From: Clostridium sp. CM027
GTDB lineage: Bacteria; Bacillota; Clostridia; Clostridiales; Clostridiaceae
Length of the DNA stretch: 64,000 nt
Assembly: GCF_024730565.1 (NCBI RefSeq)
Contig: NZ_CP077725.1
Coordinates: 2,863,501 to 2,927,500 of the forward strand
Reading direction: 5' to 3'
The notes beneath the pieces are model-generated. The model saw nothing but the letters and a program-made list of their open reading frames with translations, did no database searches and was not told where the DNA came from. Shown one piece after another: positions 34,811-45,059 of this stretch (position 1 is the stretch's first letter; each line of letters opens with the position of its first letter). The position numbers were made by a program, and so were the translations under genes.

Positions 34811-37800
34811 ATGAGACTGAGTGGGCTTATGAAGCCTTTGAAAGAGAGTAATCAATTTAAAAGTATACTAAGCAATATAGAAGAGAAAATATATCCAATT
34901 GGCGTATATGGACTTTCGGAATCAGCTAAGAACTATTTAGTGAATGGTGTGTACGAGCAATTAGATAAATCTATATTGATTTTAACGCATAGTGATGTAG
35001 AGGCTAAAAATATTTACGAAGACTTATCTTTTTATGTAAATGATGTGTACTATTTTCCAACTAGAGAAATGGGATTTTATAATGCGGATGCTGTATCTGG
35101 CGACTTGAGATGGGAAAGACTTAAAGTAATGAAAAAAATTACTGAAAGCGGTAAAAAAATAATAATTACTTGTATTGAGGCTTTGGCAGCGACTTATATG
35201 CCTATAGATTTGCTCCGAAAATATATTTTCAAATTAGCTGTAGGGGGCAATTTAAATTTAAATGCGTTTTCGGAAGAATTAATTGAATGTGGGTATGAAA
35301 GGGTAGAAAGAGTAGACACAAAAGGTCAATTTTCAATAAGGGGAGGAATTATAGATTTATATCCCCCTATTTCTGCGTTACCTTTTAGGATAGAACTCTA
35401 TGACGACGAAATAGATTCTATAAGGACATTCAATATTGAAACTCAGAGGAGTATTGATAAGGTATCCGAAATAGATATATTTCCAGCAAAGGAAATGATA
35501 TTAACCCAGGAAATTAGGGAAAAAGGATATAACAAAATAAAGGAAGACCTAATCAATGTGGTAGGTAGCTTTAACAAGAAAAAAGATAAAGAAATTATAA
35601 AAAAAATAACTTCATTAGTTGATATTAATTTGGAATCACTTAAAGAAACGTGGAGTTTTAAAGATGTTGATAGCTATATGCCTTACTTTTATGATAATGT
35701 ATCTTCTTTTTTAGATTATATGAAGGGATCATTTATAGTGGTTGATGATTCACAAAGGTGCCTAGGTAAACTAGATAGCGTGTATTTCGAATTTGAAGAA
35801 AATTACGAGAATTTTTTAAGACGAGGAAGTATACTGCCTAAACAAGCAGAAATTTTAATTGATAAGCAATATATATATGAAGAGTTAGAGAACGTAGAAG
35901 TTATTACAATAAACGCTATTGCTAAAAGCACAACAGTGCTTAAGCCAAGGGACATAGTATCTTTTTCTCAAATTACCAATTATGATTACCATGGCCAATT
36001 AGACATGCTTATTGAGGATATAAAGGACAAAAAAAGTAAAGGATACAAGATCGTAATTCTTTCTGGTACAAGAACTAGAGGGGAGAAATTAATAGATATA
36101 CTTAGGGATAGAGGCATTGAAAGTGTCTATAAAGACAGCATTTCTCAAATTGAGTTTGGAGAAGTGGTTGTAACCTTTGGTAATCAATTAAAGGGCTTTG
36201 AGTATCCGCAGCTGAAATTATGTGTTATTTCCGATAAAGAGGTTTTTGGTGGATCAAAAAGAAAAGCTACTAGTCGTTCTAGTAAAAAGGGAGTAAGTAA
36301 ACTTAAAAGCTTTACAGAACTTAAATTGGGAGACTACGTTGTTCACGTAAATCATGGAATAGGCGTATACAAAGGAATTAAGCAATTGGAAGTTCATGGA
36401 CATAAAAGAGATTACTTGCAACTGAGTTATAATGGTTGTGATAACCTCTATGTTCCGGTAGAACAATTAGATTTAGTACAAAAATATATTGGAAGTGAAG
36501 GCAAAGCTCCAAAGATTAGCAAATTAGGTGGGCTAGAATGGGTTAAGGCTAAGAATAAAGTTAAAAACTCTATTGCAGATATTGCAGAGGATTTGGTAAA
36601 ACTTTATGCAGCAAGGGCTACACTTAAGGGCCACAGATATAGCAAGGATACTGTATGGCAAAAACAGTTTGAAGAAGAATTCCCATTTGAAGAAACTCCA
36701 GATCAAATAATAGCAATTGAAGAAATCAAAAAAGATATGGAGTCGGATAAACCAATGGATAGATTGATATGTGGTGACGTTGGGTATGGAAAAACAGAAG
36801 TAGCCGTTAGAGCGGCATTTAAAGCGGTTATGGATGGAAAGCAAGTAGCGTTCTTAGTACCAACTACAATACTCGCTGAGCAACATTATAAAAATCTTAC
36901 CAAAAGATTTTCAGACTTTCCAGTAAAGGTTGAAATGGTAAGTAGATTTAGGACACCTGCTGAGCAAAAAGTTGTCATTAAGGCGACAAAAGAAGGAAAC
37001 GTAGATATATTAATAGGAACGCACAGAATAATTCAGCAAGATGTAAAATTTAAAGACCTAGGGGTATTGATTATAGATGAGGAACAACGATTTGGGGTTA
37101 CTCATAAGGAAAAAATAAAAAGTCTAAGAAAAAATATAGACGTGATTACGCTAACAGCTACTCCAATTCCAAGAACATTGCATATGTCGCTTACTGGAGT
37201 GCGCGACATAAGTGTAATTGAAACGCCACCAGAGGAGCGGTATCCAATACAAACCTATGTGGTAGAATTTAACGATCAATTAATAAGGGATGCGATGCTG
37301 CGAGAACTAAATAGAAAGGGGCAAGTTTTCTTTGTGTACAATAGAGTAGAAACTATCAAAGAAATGGCAGCATTTATAGGAAAGCTAGTTCCTGAAGCTA
37401 GAGTGTGTATTGCGCATGGGCAAATGACAGAAAGAGAATTAGAATCTATTATGATAGATTTTATGGAGAACAAGTATGATATATTGATGTGTACAACTAT
37501 TATTGAGACGGGAATAGATATTCAAAATACAAATACAATTATAATTTACGACGCAGATAAGATGGGACTTTCTCAGCTTTACCAATTAAGAGGTAGGGTT
37601 GGTCGATCAAATAGAATAGCTTATGCATATCTTGCTTATAAAAAAGATAAGGTGTTAACAGAGGTTGCTGAAAAAAGACTTAAAGCAATTAAGGATTTTA
37701 CGGAGCTAGGGTCAGGTTTTAAAATCGCAATGAGAGATCTGGAAATTCGGGGTGCTGGAAATATGATGGGCGGTGCCCAACATGGTCATATGGCTGCGGT

Positions 37801-38332
37801 AGGCTATGATTTATACTGTAGGATGCTCGAAGACACAGTGAAAAAAATAAGAGGCGATATAGAAATGGAGCCTATTGAAACTTCTGTTGAAATTAAAATA
37901 GATGCGTATATTCCTAGTACTTATATTGAAGATGAGTCGCAGAAAATTGAAATTTACAAGAAAATTGCGGCTATTGATTGTAACGAGGATATGGTAGATA
38001 TACAAGAGGAAATAGAAGATAGGTTTTCAGACATACCATCAAGTGTTGTAAGTCTTATGAATATCGCTTATCTTAGGTGTATATCAAGCAAGGTGGGGAT
38101 AATAGAAATCAAAGAGGTAAAGGAGGAGATAATATTACAATTTGATAGTAGCGAAAGAATAAATCAAAAATTAGTTAAAGCCTTGATTAGTAAATATAAT
38201 AGAAGTATTGTATTTAAATTAGGGAATAAGCCTGCCTTTGCATACAAGATTAAAAATTTAAACAAAGAAGAGGTGATTGCAAATCTCATAGAGATTGTGA
38301 ATCATATAAAAAGTATAGTTGAAATAAAGTAA
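34811..38332 (+). CDS. mfd: Transcription-repair coupling factor
   Basis: Mfd removes RNA polymerase stalled at DNA damage and recruits UvrA. The 1173-residue protein has the N-terminal UvrB-like modules, a CarD-type RNA-polymerase-interacting domain ([20 protein letters not shown]), the RecG-like motor with Walker [13 protein letters not shown], box IIDEEQRFG and [24 protein letters not shown], and the C-terminal TRCF domain. ATG 34811 follows GAGAGGTG. Length is normal. It is in the same order as in Bacillus and is probably co-transcribed with pth. Confidence 0.97.
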   Translation: MRLSGLMKPLKESNQFKSILSNIEEKIYPIGVYGLSESAKNYLVNGVYEQLDKSILILTHSDVEAKNIYEDLSFYVNDVYYFPTREMGFYNADAVSGDLRWERLKVMKKITESGKKIIITCIEALAATYMPIDLLRKYIFKLAVGGNLNLNAFSEELIECGYERVERVDTKGQFSIRGGIIDLYPPISALPFRIELYDDEIDSIRTFNIETQRSIDKVSEIDIFPAKEMILTQEIREKGYNKIKEDLINVVGSFNKKKDKEIIKKITSLVDINLESLKETWSFKDVDSYMPYFYDNVSSFLDYMKGSFIVVDDSQRCLGKLDSVYFEFEENYENFLRRGSILPKQAEILIDKQYIYEELENVEVITINAIAKSTTVLKPRDIVSFSQITNYDYHGQLDMLIEDIKDKKSKGYKIVILSGTRTRGEKLIDILRDRGIESVYKDSISQIEFGEVVVTFGNQLKGFEYPQLKLCVISDKEVFGGSKRKATSRSSKKGVSKLKSFTELKLGDYVVHVNHGIGVYKGIKQLEVHGHKRDYLQLSYNGCDNLYVPVEQLDLVQKYIGSEGKAPKISKLGGLEWVKAKNKVKNSIADIAEDLVKLYAARATLKGHRYSKDTVWQKQFEEEFPFEETPDQIIAIEEIKKDMESDKPMDRLICGDVGYGKTEVAVRAAFKAVMDGKQVAFLVPTTILAEQHYKNLTKRFSDFPVKVEMVSRFRTPAEQKVVIKATKEGNVDILIGTHRIIQQDVKFKDLGVLIIDEEQRFGVTHKEKIKSLRKNIDVITLTATPIPRTLHMSLTGVRDISVIETPPEERYPIQTYVVEFNDQLIRDAMLRELNRKGQVFFVYNRVETIKEMAAFIGKLVPEARVCIAHGQMTERELESIMIDFMENKYDILMCTTIIETGIDIQNTNTIIIYDADKMGLSQLYQLRGRVGRSNRIAYAYLAYKKDKVLTEVAEKRLKAIKDFTELGSGFKIAMRDLEIRGAGNMMGGAQHGHMAAVGYDLYCRMLEDTVKKIRGDIEMEPIETSVEIKIDAYIPSTYIEDESQKIEIYKKIAAIDCNEDMVDIQEEIEDRFSDIPSSVVSLMNIAYLRCISSKVGIIEIKEVKEEIILQFDSSERINQKLVKALISKYNRSIVFKLGNKPAFAYKIKNLNKEEVIANLIEIVNHIKSIVEIK

Positions 38333-38406
38333 AATTGTGTTAAAATTAATGGGTATCGTAACAGAGCTTTACACGGCGATATTACATATAGAATGGGGGA
38401 AATATA

Positions 38407-39402
38407 ATGAAAAACGTAAAAAAAATAATTGGCGCGGCTTTAATAACTATATTAGCTACATCATTAAATGGTTGTAATATGATTGAAAAAACACCTAAGG
38501 GCATTGCTAAAAGTGTAGTTGCGAAGGCTTTCGATGCTAAAATAACTAAAGGACAGGTTGACGAACAATTAGTAGGTGTTATTAAACAATTTGAAACGCA
38601 GTATGGAGCAAATTATAAAACTAATGCTGAGGCTATGGCAGAATTAACAAAGCAAAAACAGCAAGTAGTAGAAGGTATGATTACTGAAAAAATTGTGGAT
38701 TATAAGGCGGAAGAGTTAAAATTAATGCCTACCGAAGCTAAATTAAATGAAGAAACAAATAAGCAATTAGCAGAAATTAAGAAAAGTTTGGGAACAGATG
38801 CGAAATATAAAGAGGCTTTAGCACAAACAAGCCTTACAGAAGAATCTCTAAAAGCAAGAATAAAGCCAAGTATTATTCAAGATGCACTATTCACTGAAGT
38901 TACAAAAAATGTTAAAGTTACTGAGGCACAGGAAAAAGCATATTACGATGCTAATCCAAACCAGTTTACAGAAAAACCGAATACAATTCATGCAGCTCAT
39001 ATTTTAGTAGCAACAGAACCGGAAGCTATAGCCATTAAGAAACGTTTAGACGCTGGTGAAGATTTTGCGAAAGTCGCAAAAGAAAAAGGTACAGATGGAA
39101 CTAAGGACAATGGTGGAGATTTAGGAGATGTAGAGTATAATGATGCTCAAATGGATAAAACCTTTATGGCAGCAGCTATTGCTTTGCCAAAAGGTAAAAT
39201 CTCAGCACCTGTTAAAACTCAATATGGATGGCATATAATAAAGACTATAGAAAAAAAAGAATACCCTGTAAAGAAATTTACAGCTGTTAAGGCAGAAGTA
39301 GAAAAAACGCTTATAACACAGGGAAAAGAAAGTGCATGGACAGAGGCTATGACAAAATGGAAAAAAGAAGCGAATATAAAGCAATATCCGAAAAATCTAT
39401 AG
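38407..39402 (+). CDS. prsA: PrsA-like peptidyl-prolyl isomerase lipoprotein
   Basis: PrsA proteins fold exported proteins outside the membrane. The 331-residue product has a lipoprotein signal (ALITILATSLNGC, lipidation at the Cys of LNGC), a SurA-like helical N-domain, and one parvulin domain at about 195-290 (HAAHILVATEPEAIAIKKRL, GGDLGDVEY, VKTQYGWHIIKTIEK). The ATG follows a GGGG site. The gene lies 74 nt behind mfd. A copy of the dispersed repeat begins 9 nt after its stop. Confidence 0.92.
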   Translation: MKNVKKIIGAALITILATSLNGCNMIEKTPKGIAKSVVAKAFDAKITKGQVDEQLVGVIKQFETQYGANYKTNAEAMAELTKQKQQVVEGMITEKIVDYKAEELKLMPTEAKLNEETNKQLAEIKKSLGTDAKYKEALAQTSLTEESLKARIKPSIIQDALFTEVTKNVKVTEAQEKAYYDANPNQFTEKPNTIHAAHILVATEPEAIAIKKRLDAGEDFAKVAKEKGTDGTKDNGGDLGDVEYNDAQMDKTFMAAAIALPKGKISAPVKTQYGWHIIKTIEKKEYPVKKFTAVKAEVEKTLITQGKESAWTEAMTKWKKEANIKQYPKNL

Positions 39403-39411
39403 CATTTTAAT

Positions 39412-39506
39412 GACATTTCAGAAGGAAAGTCCCCCACTTCTATAAGTGGGAGTATAAATCTACTTCTGGAGTCGTTAAAATTGCAGCTCCGCAGGAGACG
39501 ATTTAA
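39412..39506 (+). repeat. Dispersed structured repeat, copy 3 (short form)
   Basis: This copy lacks the middle section: CATTTCAGAAGGA is followed by CCCACTTCTATAAGTGGGAG, then CTACTTCTGGAGTCG and the CTCC-GCA-GGAG tail. The whole unit folds into one long hairpin plus the tail hairpin. It lies directly behind prsA. Confidence 0.75.
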
Positions 39507-39567
39507 TGTATAAAGAATACCTTTAATATGGAGGTATTCTTTATTTTTATTTAAACATTTGCAAATG

Positions 39568-39598
39568 TGCATAAAAATTCAAGTTTAGAAAGATAATA
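39568..39598 (+). promoter_or_regulatory. Sigma-G-like promoter before spoVT
   Basis: TGCATA (39568-39573), 18 nt, then GATAATA (39592-39598), one base off the forespore consensus CATNNTA. In Bacillus spoVT is read by sigma-G. This is a by-eye match. Confidence 0.5.
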
Positions 39599-39648
39599 AT
39601 AAAGCTAGTATATTATATAAAACTTTATATAAGGAGGGAATTATTTAA

Positions 39649-40200
39649 ATGAAAGCAACCGGAATAGTAAGACGTATAGATGATTTGGGAAGGGTTGTTA
39701 TACCTAAAGAAATAAGAAGAACACTGAGAATACGAGAAGGAGACCCACTAGAAATATTTACTGATAGAGAAGGTGGAGTTATTTTAAAGAAATATTCACC
39801 TATAGGTGAATTAAGTGAATTTTCTAGAGAATATGCTGATTCATTACAACAAAATATAGGAAACATAATAATTATATGCGATAAAGACAACATAATATCT
39901 GTAAGTGGTTGTCCTAAAAAAGAGTATGTAGATAAAAAAATTAGTAATGAATTAGAAAAAGTAATGGAAAATAGAAAGGCTGCTGTATTAGGTGAAGGTT
40001 CAGAAAAAGTTATATCACTGTATGATGATGAAATGGAAAATAAATACCATGCTCAAGTAATTGCGCCTATAATAGCAGAAGGGGACGCAATTGGAGCAGT
40101 AATAATAATATCTACAGAGCTAGAAGCTAAATTTGGAAATTTAGAATTAAAGCTAGCTGAAACTGCAGCCTCTTTTCTAGGAAAACAAATGGAACAATAA
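39649..40200 (+). CDS. spoVT: Stage V sporulation regulator SpoVT
   Basis: SpoVT is a forespore transcription regulator that tunes late sporulation genes. The 183-residue protein has an AbrB-type swapped-hairpin DNA-binding domain (1-50: MKATGIVRRIDDLGRVVIPK, then EIRRTLRIREGDPLEIF) and a C-terminal GAF-like domain (about 55-180). Length and both domains match the family. The ATG follows AAGGAGGG. A sigma-G-like promoter lies upstream and a hairpin terminator follows. Confidence 0.96.
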   Translation: MKATGIVRRIDDLGRVVIPKEIRRTLRIREGDPLEIFTDREGGVILKKYSPIGELSEFSREYADSLQQNIGNIIIICDKDNIISVSGCPKKEYVDKKISNELEKVMENRKAAVLGEGSEKVISLYDDEMENKYHAQVIAPIIAEGDAIGAVIIISTELEAKFGNLELKLAETAASFLGKQMEQ

Positions 40201-40204
40201 ACCT

Positions 40205-40264
40205 AAAAGTATATATTACTCAGCGAAGTGAAACATATTTGCGGTAATATATACTTTTGTTTTT
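40205..40264 (+). terminator. Terminator-like hairpin after spoVT
   Basis: AAAAGTATATATTAC (40205-40219) and GTAATATATACTTTT (40244-40258) pair perfectly and are followed by a T-rich run. The same 14-15-bp core occurs in the long inverted repeat at 8068-8249, so this may be a repeat-derived terminator. Confidence 0.7.
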
Positions 40265-40356
40265 TGAAGTATTAGTAATAATAAGCCCTTAAATCAAATA
40301 TTCATAATTAGAGAATGTAATTCTTACATACACCACGGGAATATAAGGAGGTTATT

Positions 40357-41895
40357 ATGAAGAAACATTCATTGATAAAGGGGACTATTATACTTGGGAT
40401 GGCAGGAATATTTGCTAGATTTTTAGGGTTGTTTTTTAGAATTCCAATACAAGCACTTATAAAAGATGAGGGGATGGGATACTACCAGATGTCTTATCCA
40501 TTGTATATGATGTTTGTAGCAGTAGCTTCAGGTGTGCCCATTGCTATGTCTAAGATTATTGCGGAGATGACCGCTAAAAATGATCAGGAGGGAGCGCACC
40601 AAGTCTTAAGACAAACACTTGTTTTAATGATTATATTAGGCGGAGCAGCTACTACACTTATGTTAATGTTTGCAAGGCCTATTATATCAATGCTTAAATG
40701 GGATCCTAAATCATATTACTCTTTTTTGGTAATTGCTATAGCTCCAATTTTTGTTTCCGTTATGTGTACTTTTAAAGGCTTCTTTCAAGGGCTACAAAAT
40801 GTTAGACCTACTGCTGTTTCGCAAATAGTAGAACAGTTTGGAAGAGTTGTCGCTGGAGTTTTATTTGCATATTTATTGTTTCCAAAGGGGATTGAATATG
40901 CGGCTGCAGGAGCGGCCCTTGGAACCCTTGTTGGTGCAATTATGGGAAGTATATACTTATTTTTAACTTATACTAAAATGAAAAAAGGGCAGTCAGTAAG
41001 GAAAAAAACAAAGCACAAGCATATTTTAGCTGATTTAAGTAAGGCTGCATTACCAATATCTTTGGGTGCTGCAGTGGGTACGGTTATGGCACTGATAGAT
41101 TCTATGTTAGTACCGCAGCAACTTCTAAAAGCTGGATTTTCGCAAACACAATCCGCCGTAATGTATGGTCAGCTGACTGGGAAGGTATTTACATTGATGA
41201 ATGTACCTTTGGCTCTTTCAATGGCTCTGTGCACATCTCTAGTGCCTATAATTGCTGAAGCGTTTTATTTAGGAAGAAGTGGGGAACTTATTAAAAGAGT
41301 AGATATGGCTGTGAAATTGTCTAATGTTATCTCGCTGCCGTCTTCTTTAGGGATGTTTTTTATGGCTTATCCTATAATGAATTTGGTTTTTATGAAAGAT
41401 GCGGCCGGATATGAAATACTACAATATATATCAATATGCATACCTTTTGTAATTTTAACGCAAACCAGCACTGCGATACTTCAAGGCGTAGGCAATTATA
41501 TGAAGCCTGTATACAATTTGGCATTAGGGTGCATCGTAAAGGTTATTATAACGTACGTATTAGTCTCGCTTCCATTTGTAAATATCTATGGGGCAGTTAT
41601 AGGAACCATTTTAGGATATGTTACAAGTTGTTTATTAAATATGCACGATCTAAAGAGAAATTTAAATATAAAAATCAACAGTGTAGACTCTTTTGTAAAA
41701 CCAGCTATTGCTGCTATTATAATGATAGTTGCAGTTGTATTTAGTAACGCTAATGTCTATAATTATACAAGGAGCAGTGGATTATCTTGTTTAATATCCA
41801 TATTAATAGGCGTTATTGTTTATTTAATATTTATTTTTTTGCTTAGAATATTTGAATATGAGGAAATTAAAAAGAAAGTTTTAAAGCAAAAATAA
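40357..41895 (+). CDS. SpoVB/YabM-like polysaccharide flippase
   Basis: This 512-residue membrane protein has about 14 helices and belongs to the MOP/MATE flippase superfamily (GTIILGMAGIFARFLGLFFRIPIQ near the start, then ALPISLGAAVGTVMALIDSMLVP). SpoVB, MurJ-type and YabM proteins move lipid-linked cell-wall precursors across the membrane. The position between spoVT and yabN/mazG equals yabM of Bacillus. Whether it works in vegetative wall, cortex or another polymer is not shown. The ATG follows AAGGAGG. It precedes mazG by 14 nt, so the two form an operon. Confidence 0.88.
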   Translation: MKKHSLIKGTIILGMAGIFARFLGLFFRIPIQALIKDEGMGYYQMSYPLYMMFVAVASGVPIAMSKIIAEMTAKNDQEGAHQVLRQTLVLMIILGGAATTLMLMFARPIISMLKWDPKSYYSFLVIAIAPIFVSVMCTFKGFFQGLQNVRPTAVSQIVEQFGRVVAGVLFAYLLFPKGIEYAAAGAALGTLVGAIMGSIYLFLTYTKMKKGQSVRKKTKHKHILADLSKAALPISLGAAVGTVMALIDSMLVPQQLLKAGFSQTQSAVMYGQLTGKVFTLMNVPLALSMALCTSLVPIIAEAFYLGRSGELIKRVDMAVKLSNVISLPSSLGMFFMAYPIMNLVFMKDAAGYEILQYISICIPFVILTQTSTAILQGVGNYMKPVYNLALGCIVKVIITYVLVSLPFVNIYGAVIGTILGYVTSCLLNMHDLKRNLNIKINSVDSFVKPAIAAIIMIVAVVFSNANVYNYTRSSGLSCLISILIGVIVYLIFIFLLRIFEYEEIKKKVLKQK

Positions 41896-41909
41896 AGGAG
41901 TGGAAGCTA

Positions 41910-43355
41910 ATGATTAAAATAGTGGGATTGGGTCCTGGGTCAGTAGAATCACTAACTGTAGGAACACTTGAAATTCTTAAAGGTGGTAAAAAGATTTATT
42001 TAAGAACAGAAAAGCACCCTACTGTGGATTACCTAAAATCGATATGTATAAAATTTGAAACCTATGATGATAGATATGAAAAATATAATAGTTTTGATGA
42101 TGTGTATAGGGCTATTGCAGAAGATCTTATTAAGAAACACGAAATATATGGGGACATCGTATATGGAGTTCCAGGTCACCCGCTTGTGGCAGAAACTTCT
42201 GTTAAACTTTTAATAAAGCTTTGTGAAAAAAACAAAATAGATATAGAAATTCTTCCCGCGGTTAGCTTTATAGATGCAGTGATTCAAAGCTTAAAACTAG
42301 ATCCTATTGAAGGACTAAAAATAATAGATGCCTTTGATATAAAAAATCAAGTTTTAGATAAAAGGGTAGGACTTTTAATAACTCAAGTTTATAACGTTTC
42401 TATAGCTTCGGACGTAAAACTTGCTTTGCTTGAGTATTACAAAGATGATATGGAGATTTGTTTTGTTAGAGCTGCAGGTATAAAAGGGTTAGAAAGTATA
42501 AGGAAAATTAACTTATATGAATTAGATAGACAAAAGGATATAGACTATCTAACCTCAATTTATATACCAAAAGAATTAGAGGCTACAAAAGATTTTCACG
42601 ATTTAATTCAAGTTATGGACACATTGAGAGCTGAAAATGGATGTGCATGGGATAGACAGCAAACGCATGAATCTTTGAAAAAATATCTTATTGAGGAATG
42701 TTATGAGGTTATAGAAGCCATAGAAGACAATGATGAAGATAATATTATTGAGGAACTAGGTGATGTATTACTACAGGTTGTACTTCATGCACAAATAGGA
42801 AAAGAAGAGGGATATTTTAATATAAATGATGTTATTTGCGGCATCACAAATAAGATGATAAACAGGCATCCTCATATTTTTAAAGTTTCAGAAGGTAAAA
42901 ATAGTAACGAAGTTTTAGAAAGTTGGGAAAATATTAAGAGTGAAGAAAAAGGGTTTAAGAGTTATACGGATACGCTAAAGCATGTTCCGAAAAACCTGCC
43001 AGGGTTAATGAGAGCAGAGAAGGTTCAACAAAAAGCAGCAAAAGTAGGTTTTGACTTTGACTGCGTTGAACTTGCTATGGGAAAGATTCTAGAAGAATTA
43101 CAGGAAGTGAGAGATGTATATAAAGGTAATAATAGGGTAAAAATAGTAGAAGAAGTGGGAGATTTGGTGTTTTCTACTGTAAATGTTGCTAGACTACTTG
43201 ACATAGACCCTGAATTTGCAGTAAATTATACTATAGATAAATTTATCAATCGCTTTGCGTACATAGAAGAAAGTGCAAGGAATAAGGATTTAGATTTAAA
43301 GAACATGACACTTACTGCGATGGACGAATTATGGAACGAATCTAAAAGACGATAA
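41910..43355 (+). CDS. mazG: YabN-type MazG pyrophosphohydrolase fusion
   Basis: This 481-residue fusion has an N-terminal tetrapyrrole-methylase-like domain (1-215: IKIVGLGPGSVESLTVG, YGVPGHPLVAETSV) and two C-terminal MazG domains (CAWDRQQTHESLKKYLIEEC near 245, EELGDVLLQVVLHAQI, then EEVGDLVFSTVNVARL). MazG hydrolyses nucleoside triphosphates, mainly non-canonical ones. The role of the methylase-like part in this family is unclear. It is the direct counterpart of Bacillus yabN, in the same place. The ATG follows AAAGGAG. Confidence 0.92.
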   Translation: MIKIVGLGPGSVESLTVGTLEILKGGKKIYLRTEKHPTVDYLKSICIKFETYDDRYEKYNSFDDVYRAIAEDLIKKHEIYGDIVYGVPGHPLVAETSVKLLIKLCEKNKIDIEILPAVSFIDAVIQSLKLDPIEGLKIIDAFDIKNQVLDKRVGLLITQVYNVSIASDVKLALLEYYKDDMEICFVRAAGIKGLESIRKINLYELDRQKDIDYLTSIYIPKELEATKDFHDLIQVMDTLRAENGCAWDRQQTHESLKKYLIEECYEVIEAIEDNDEDNIIEELGDVLLQVVLHAQIGKEEGYFNINDVICGITNKMINRHPHIFKVSEGKNSNEVLESWENIKSEEKGFKSYTDTLKHVPKNLPGLMRAEKVQQKAAKVGFDFDCVELAMGKILEELQEVRDVYKGNNRVKIVEEVGDLVFSTVNVARLLDIDPEFAVNYTIDKFINRFAYIEESARNKDLDLKNMTLTAMDELWNESKRR

Positions 43356-43473
43356 ATTTATTTGTAAATAAAAATTAGACTAAAAGAAGGAATTTCAAAA
43401 TCAGTGAAGAATATGCTATTTAATAGTATAATCACTACTAAGTAATGTACTCAATAACAAGGAGGCAACAAAA

Positions 43474-43749
43474 GTGAATAAATCAGAATTAATAACAAGC
43501 ATATCAGAAAAATCTAATTTAACAAAAAAAGATGCAGAAGCAGCTCTAAAAGGTATTATAGAAAGTATTGAAGAAACATTAGAAAAAGGTGAAAAAGTCC
43601 AATTGGTTGGATTCGGAACTTTTGAAACAAGAGCAAGAGCAGCTAGAATGGGTAGAAACCCAAGAACAAAGGAAGAAATTCAAATTGCAGCATCAACGGT
43701 TCCAGTATTTAAAGCTGGTAAAGAATTTAAAGATATAGTTAACAAATAA
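43474..43749 (+). CDS. hup: HU-type DNA-binding protein
   Basis: This is a 91-residue histone-like protein that bends and compacts DNA. It starts at GTG behind CAAGGAGGCAA (MNKSELITSISEKSNLTKKD), has the HU beta-arm GFGTFETRARAARMGRNPRT and ends with the family C-terminal helix. Length is exact for HU. In Bacillus this spot has no hup, so its insertion between mazG and rqcP is a clostridial feature as far as I know. It has its own terminator. Confidence 0.95.
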   Translation: MNKSELITSISEKSNLTKKDAEAALKGIIESIEETLEKGEKVQLVGFGTFETRARAARMGRNPRTKEEIQIAASTVPVFKAGKEFKDIVNK

Positions 43750-43764
43750 TATTATTATGATGTG

Positions 43765-43797
43765 AAAAACCTGGATGTATATCTAGGTTTTTTATTT
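43765..43797 (+). terminator. Terminator of hup
   Basis: AAAACCTGGAT, GTAT and ATCTAGGTTTT pair with one G-U, followed by TTATTTT. Confidence 0.8.
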
Positions 43798-43854
43798 TAA
43801 AAACTTTGGTTGAATTATTGAATGGGTAAAGAACATTAAAAAGGGGAAGTATAA

Positions 43855-44115
43855 ATGAGATTAGATAAATATTTAAAAGTGTCAAGAATTATAAAGAGAA
43901 GAACCATTGCAAAAGAAGCTTGCGAGAGTGGCAGAGTTTCTATAAATGATAAAGTGGCAAAAGCAGGAACTGTAGTAGGCGAGAGTGATATTATAGAAAT
44001 TAAATTTGCAAATCAAATTTTAAAAGCTAAAATTATAAATATTGCAGAGCATGTGACAAAAGAGAGTGCAAAAGAAATGTATGAAATAATTTCAGGAAGA
44101 GAAGACAAAGAATAA
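43855..44115 (+). CDS. rqcP: RqcP (YabO) S4-domain protein
   Basis: This 86-residue protein has an S4 RNA-binding fold from its first residue (MRLDKYLKVSRIIKRRTIAK, then EACESGRVSIND). The Bacillus homologue YabO, now RqcP, binds stalled 50S-peptidyl-tRNA and works with RqcH in Ala-tailing of aborted chains. Position and length fit. The ATG follows AAAGGGGAAG. A hairpin-rich 145-nt gap separates it from yabP. Confidence 0.92.
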   Translation: MRLDKYLKVSRIIKRRTIAKEACESGRVSINDKVAKAGTVVGESDIIEIKFANQILKAKIINIAEHVTKESAKEMYEIISGREDKE

Positions 44116-44128
44116 ATGTTGCTAAATA

Positions 44129-44234
44129 CAATTCTTAATTAAGTTTAATAAGCATATATATTTTATAGGAATACAATTGTATGTCATTAATTAAGAATTG
44201 AGAATAAGATTAGCTTCTTAATTCCCAATTTTTT
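44129..44234 (+). promoter_or_regulatory. Candidate attenuator between rqcP and yabP
   Basis: Segment A CAATTCTTAATTAA (44129-44142) pairs perfectly with segment B TTAATTAAGAATTG (44187-44200). The 3' edge of B and the following AGAATAAG can instead pair with segment C (CTTCTTAATTCCCAATT, from about 44215), which is followed by a T-run. A:B and B:C overlap, so they look mutually exclusive, as in a terminator/antiterminator switch. Confidence 0.4.
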
Positions 44235-44260
44235 AGAGCAAAACTAATAAGGGGGATATT

Positions 44261-44554
44261 ATGGAAGTGAAGAAAGAAATAAAAATAGAAGATAAGAAAA
44301 GCAGTTTAATGCTTGAAAACAGAAAAAAATTAACTGTTAACGGAGTTGTAGAGGTTATAAATTTTAATGAAAGCCAAATATTATTGAATACAGATGTTGG
44401 AACAATGATAGTAAAAGGACGAGAATTAAAGATGAACAAGTTAGATGTTCAAAATGGGGATGTTATAATAACTGGGCAAGTGGATTCTTTTGTGTATACT
44501 AGCGACAAAAGTAAAGAAAAAAAAGATAGCATAATATCAAGATTGTTTAGGTAG
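44261..44554 (+). CDS. yabP: Sporulation protein YabP
   Basis: This 97-residue protein is of the YabP/YqfC family (LTVNGVVEVINFNESQILLNT, then GTMIVKGRELKMNKLDVQNGDVIITGQVDSFVY). In Bacillus yabP and yabQ are mother-cell genes, and mutants have poor cortex or spore formation. The ATG follows ATAAGGGGGATATT. yabQ begins 8 nt after its stop. Confidence 0.93.
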   Translation: MEVKKEIKIEDKKSSLMLENRKKLTVNGVVEVINFNESQILLNTDVGTMIVKGRELKMNKLDVQNGDVIITGQVDSFVYTSDKSKEKKDSIISRLFR

Positions 44555-44561
44555 AAGAATT

Positions 44562-44966
44562 ATGATAATTTCTTTGATAGGCCAAGTTAATCTTATAATT
44601 TTCAGTTTGCTAGCAGGAATAATAACTGGAGTATTTTTTGATATATATAGATTGATAAGGGGATTTGAAAATCCTAACAAGGTGCTGACTATAATACAGG
44701 ATTTGTTATTTTGGACATTAACTTCTATAGTGGTTTTTATATTTTTGATGTATACTAATAAAGGGTACATAAACTTTTATGTGTATGTATGTTTAATATT
44801 AGGAGTATACTTATATTTGAAACTATTAAGTGGAGTATTTATAAGGGTACAATATAAATTAATAATATTCAATGGGAAAGTATTTAGGGTTGTATGGAAT
44901 GCTATTTTATACCCAGCAAATTTGTTAGTTTATAAGCTCAAAATAAAAAAAAAAGATAAATTATAA
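44562..44966 (+). CDS. yabQ: Spore cortex protein YabQ
   Basis: This 134-residue protein has four membrane segments (SLIGQVNLIIFSLLAGIITGVFFDIYRLIRG at the start, then LLFWTLTSIVVFIFLMY). It matches YabQ, which is needed for cortex formation and localises to the outer spore membrane in Bacillus. The C-terminus is very basic (KLKIKKKDKL). It is coupled to yabP with an 8-nt gap and a weak ribosome binding site. Confidence 0.9.
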   Translation: MIISLIGQVNLIIFSLLAGIITGVFFDIYRLIRGFENPNKVLTIIQDLLFWTLTSIVVFIFLMYTNKGYINFYVYVCLILGVYLYLKLLSGVFIRVQYKLIIFNGKVFRVVWNAILYPANLLVYKLKIKKKDKL

Positions 44967-45059
44967 AGAAATAGCTTGAAGAAATGTGGAATACAAATTA
45001 GAATAGGTTTATGAAGCGTAAACAATACTCATTCCATTGAAAGGAAAAGGGTATGGGAT

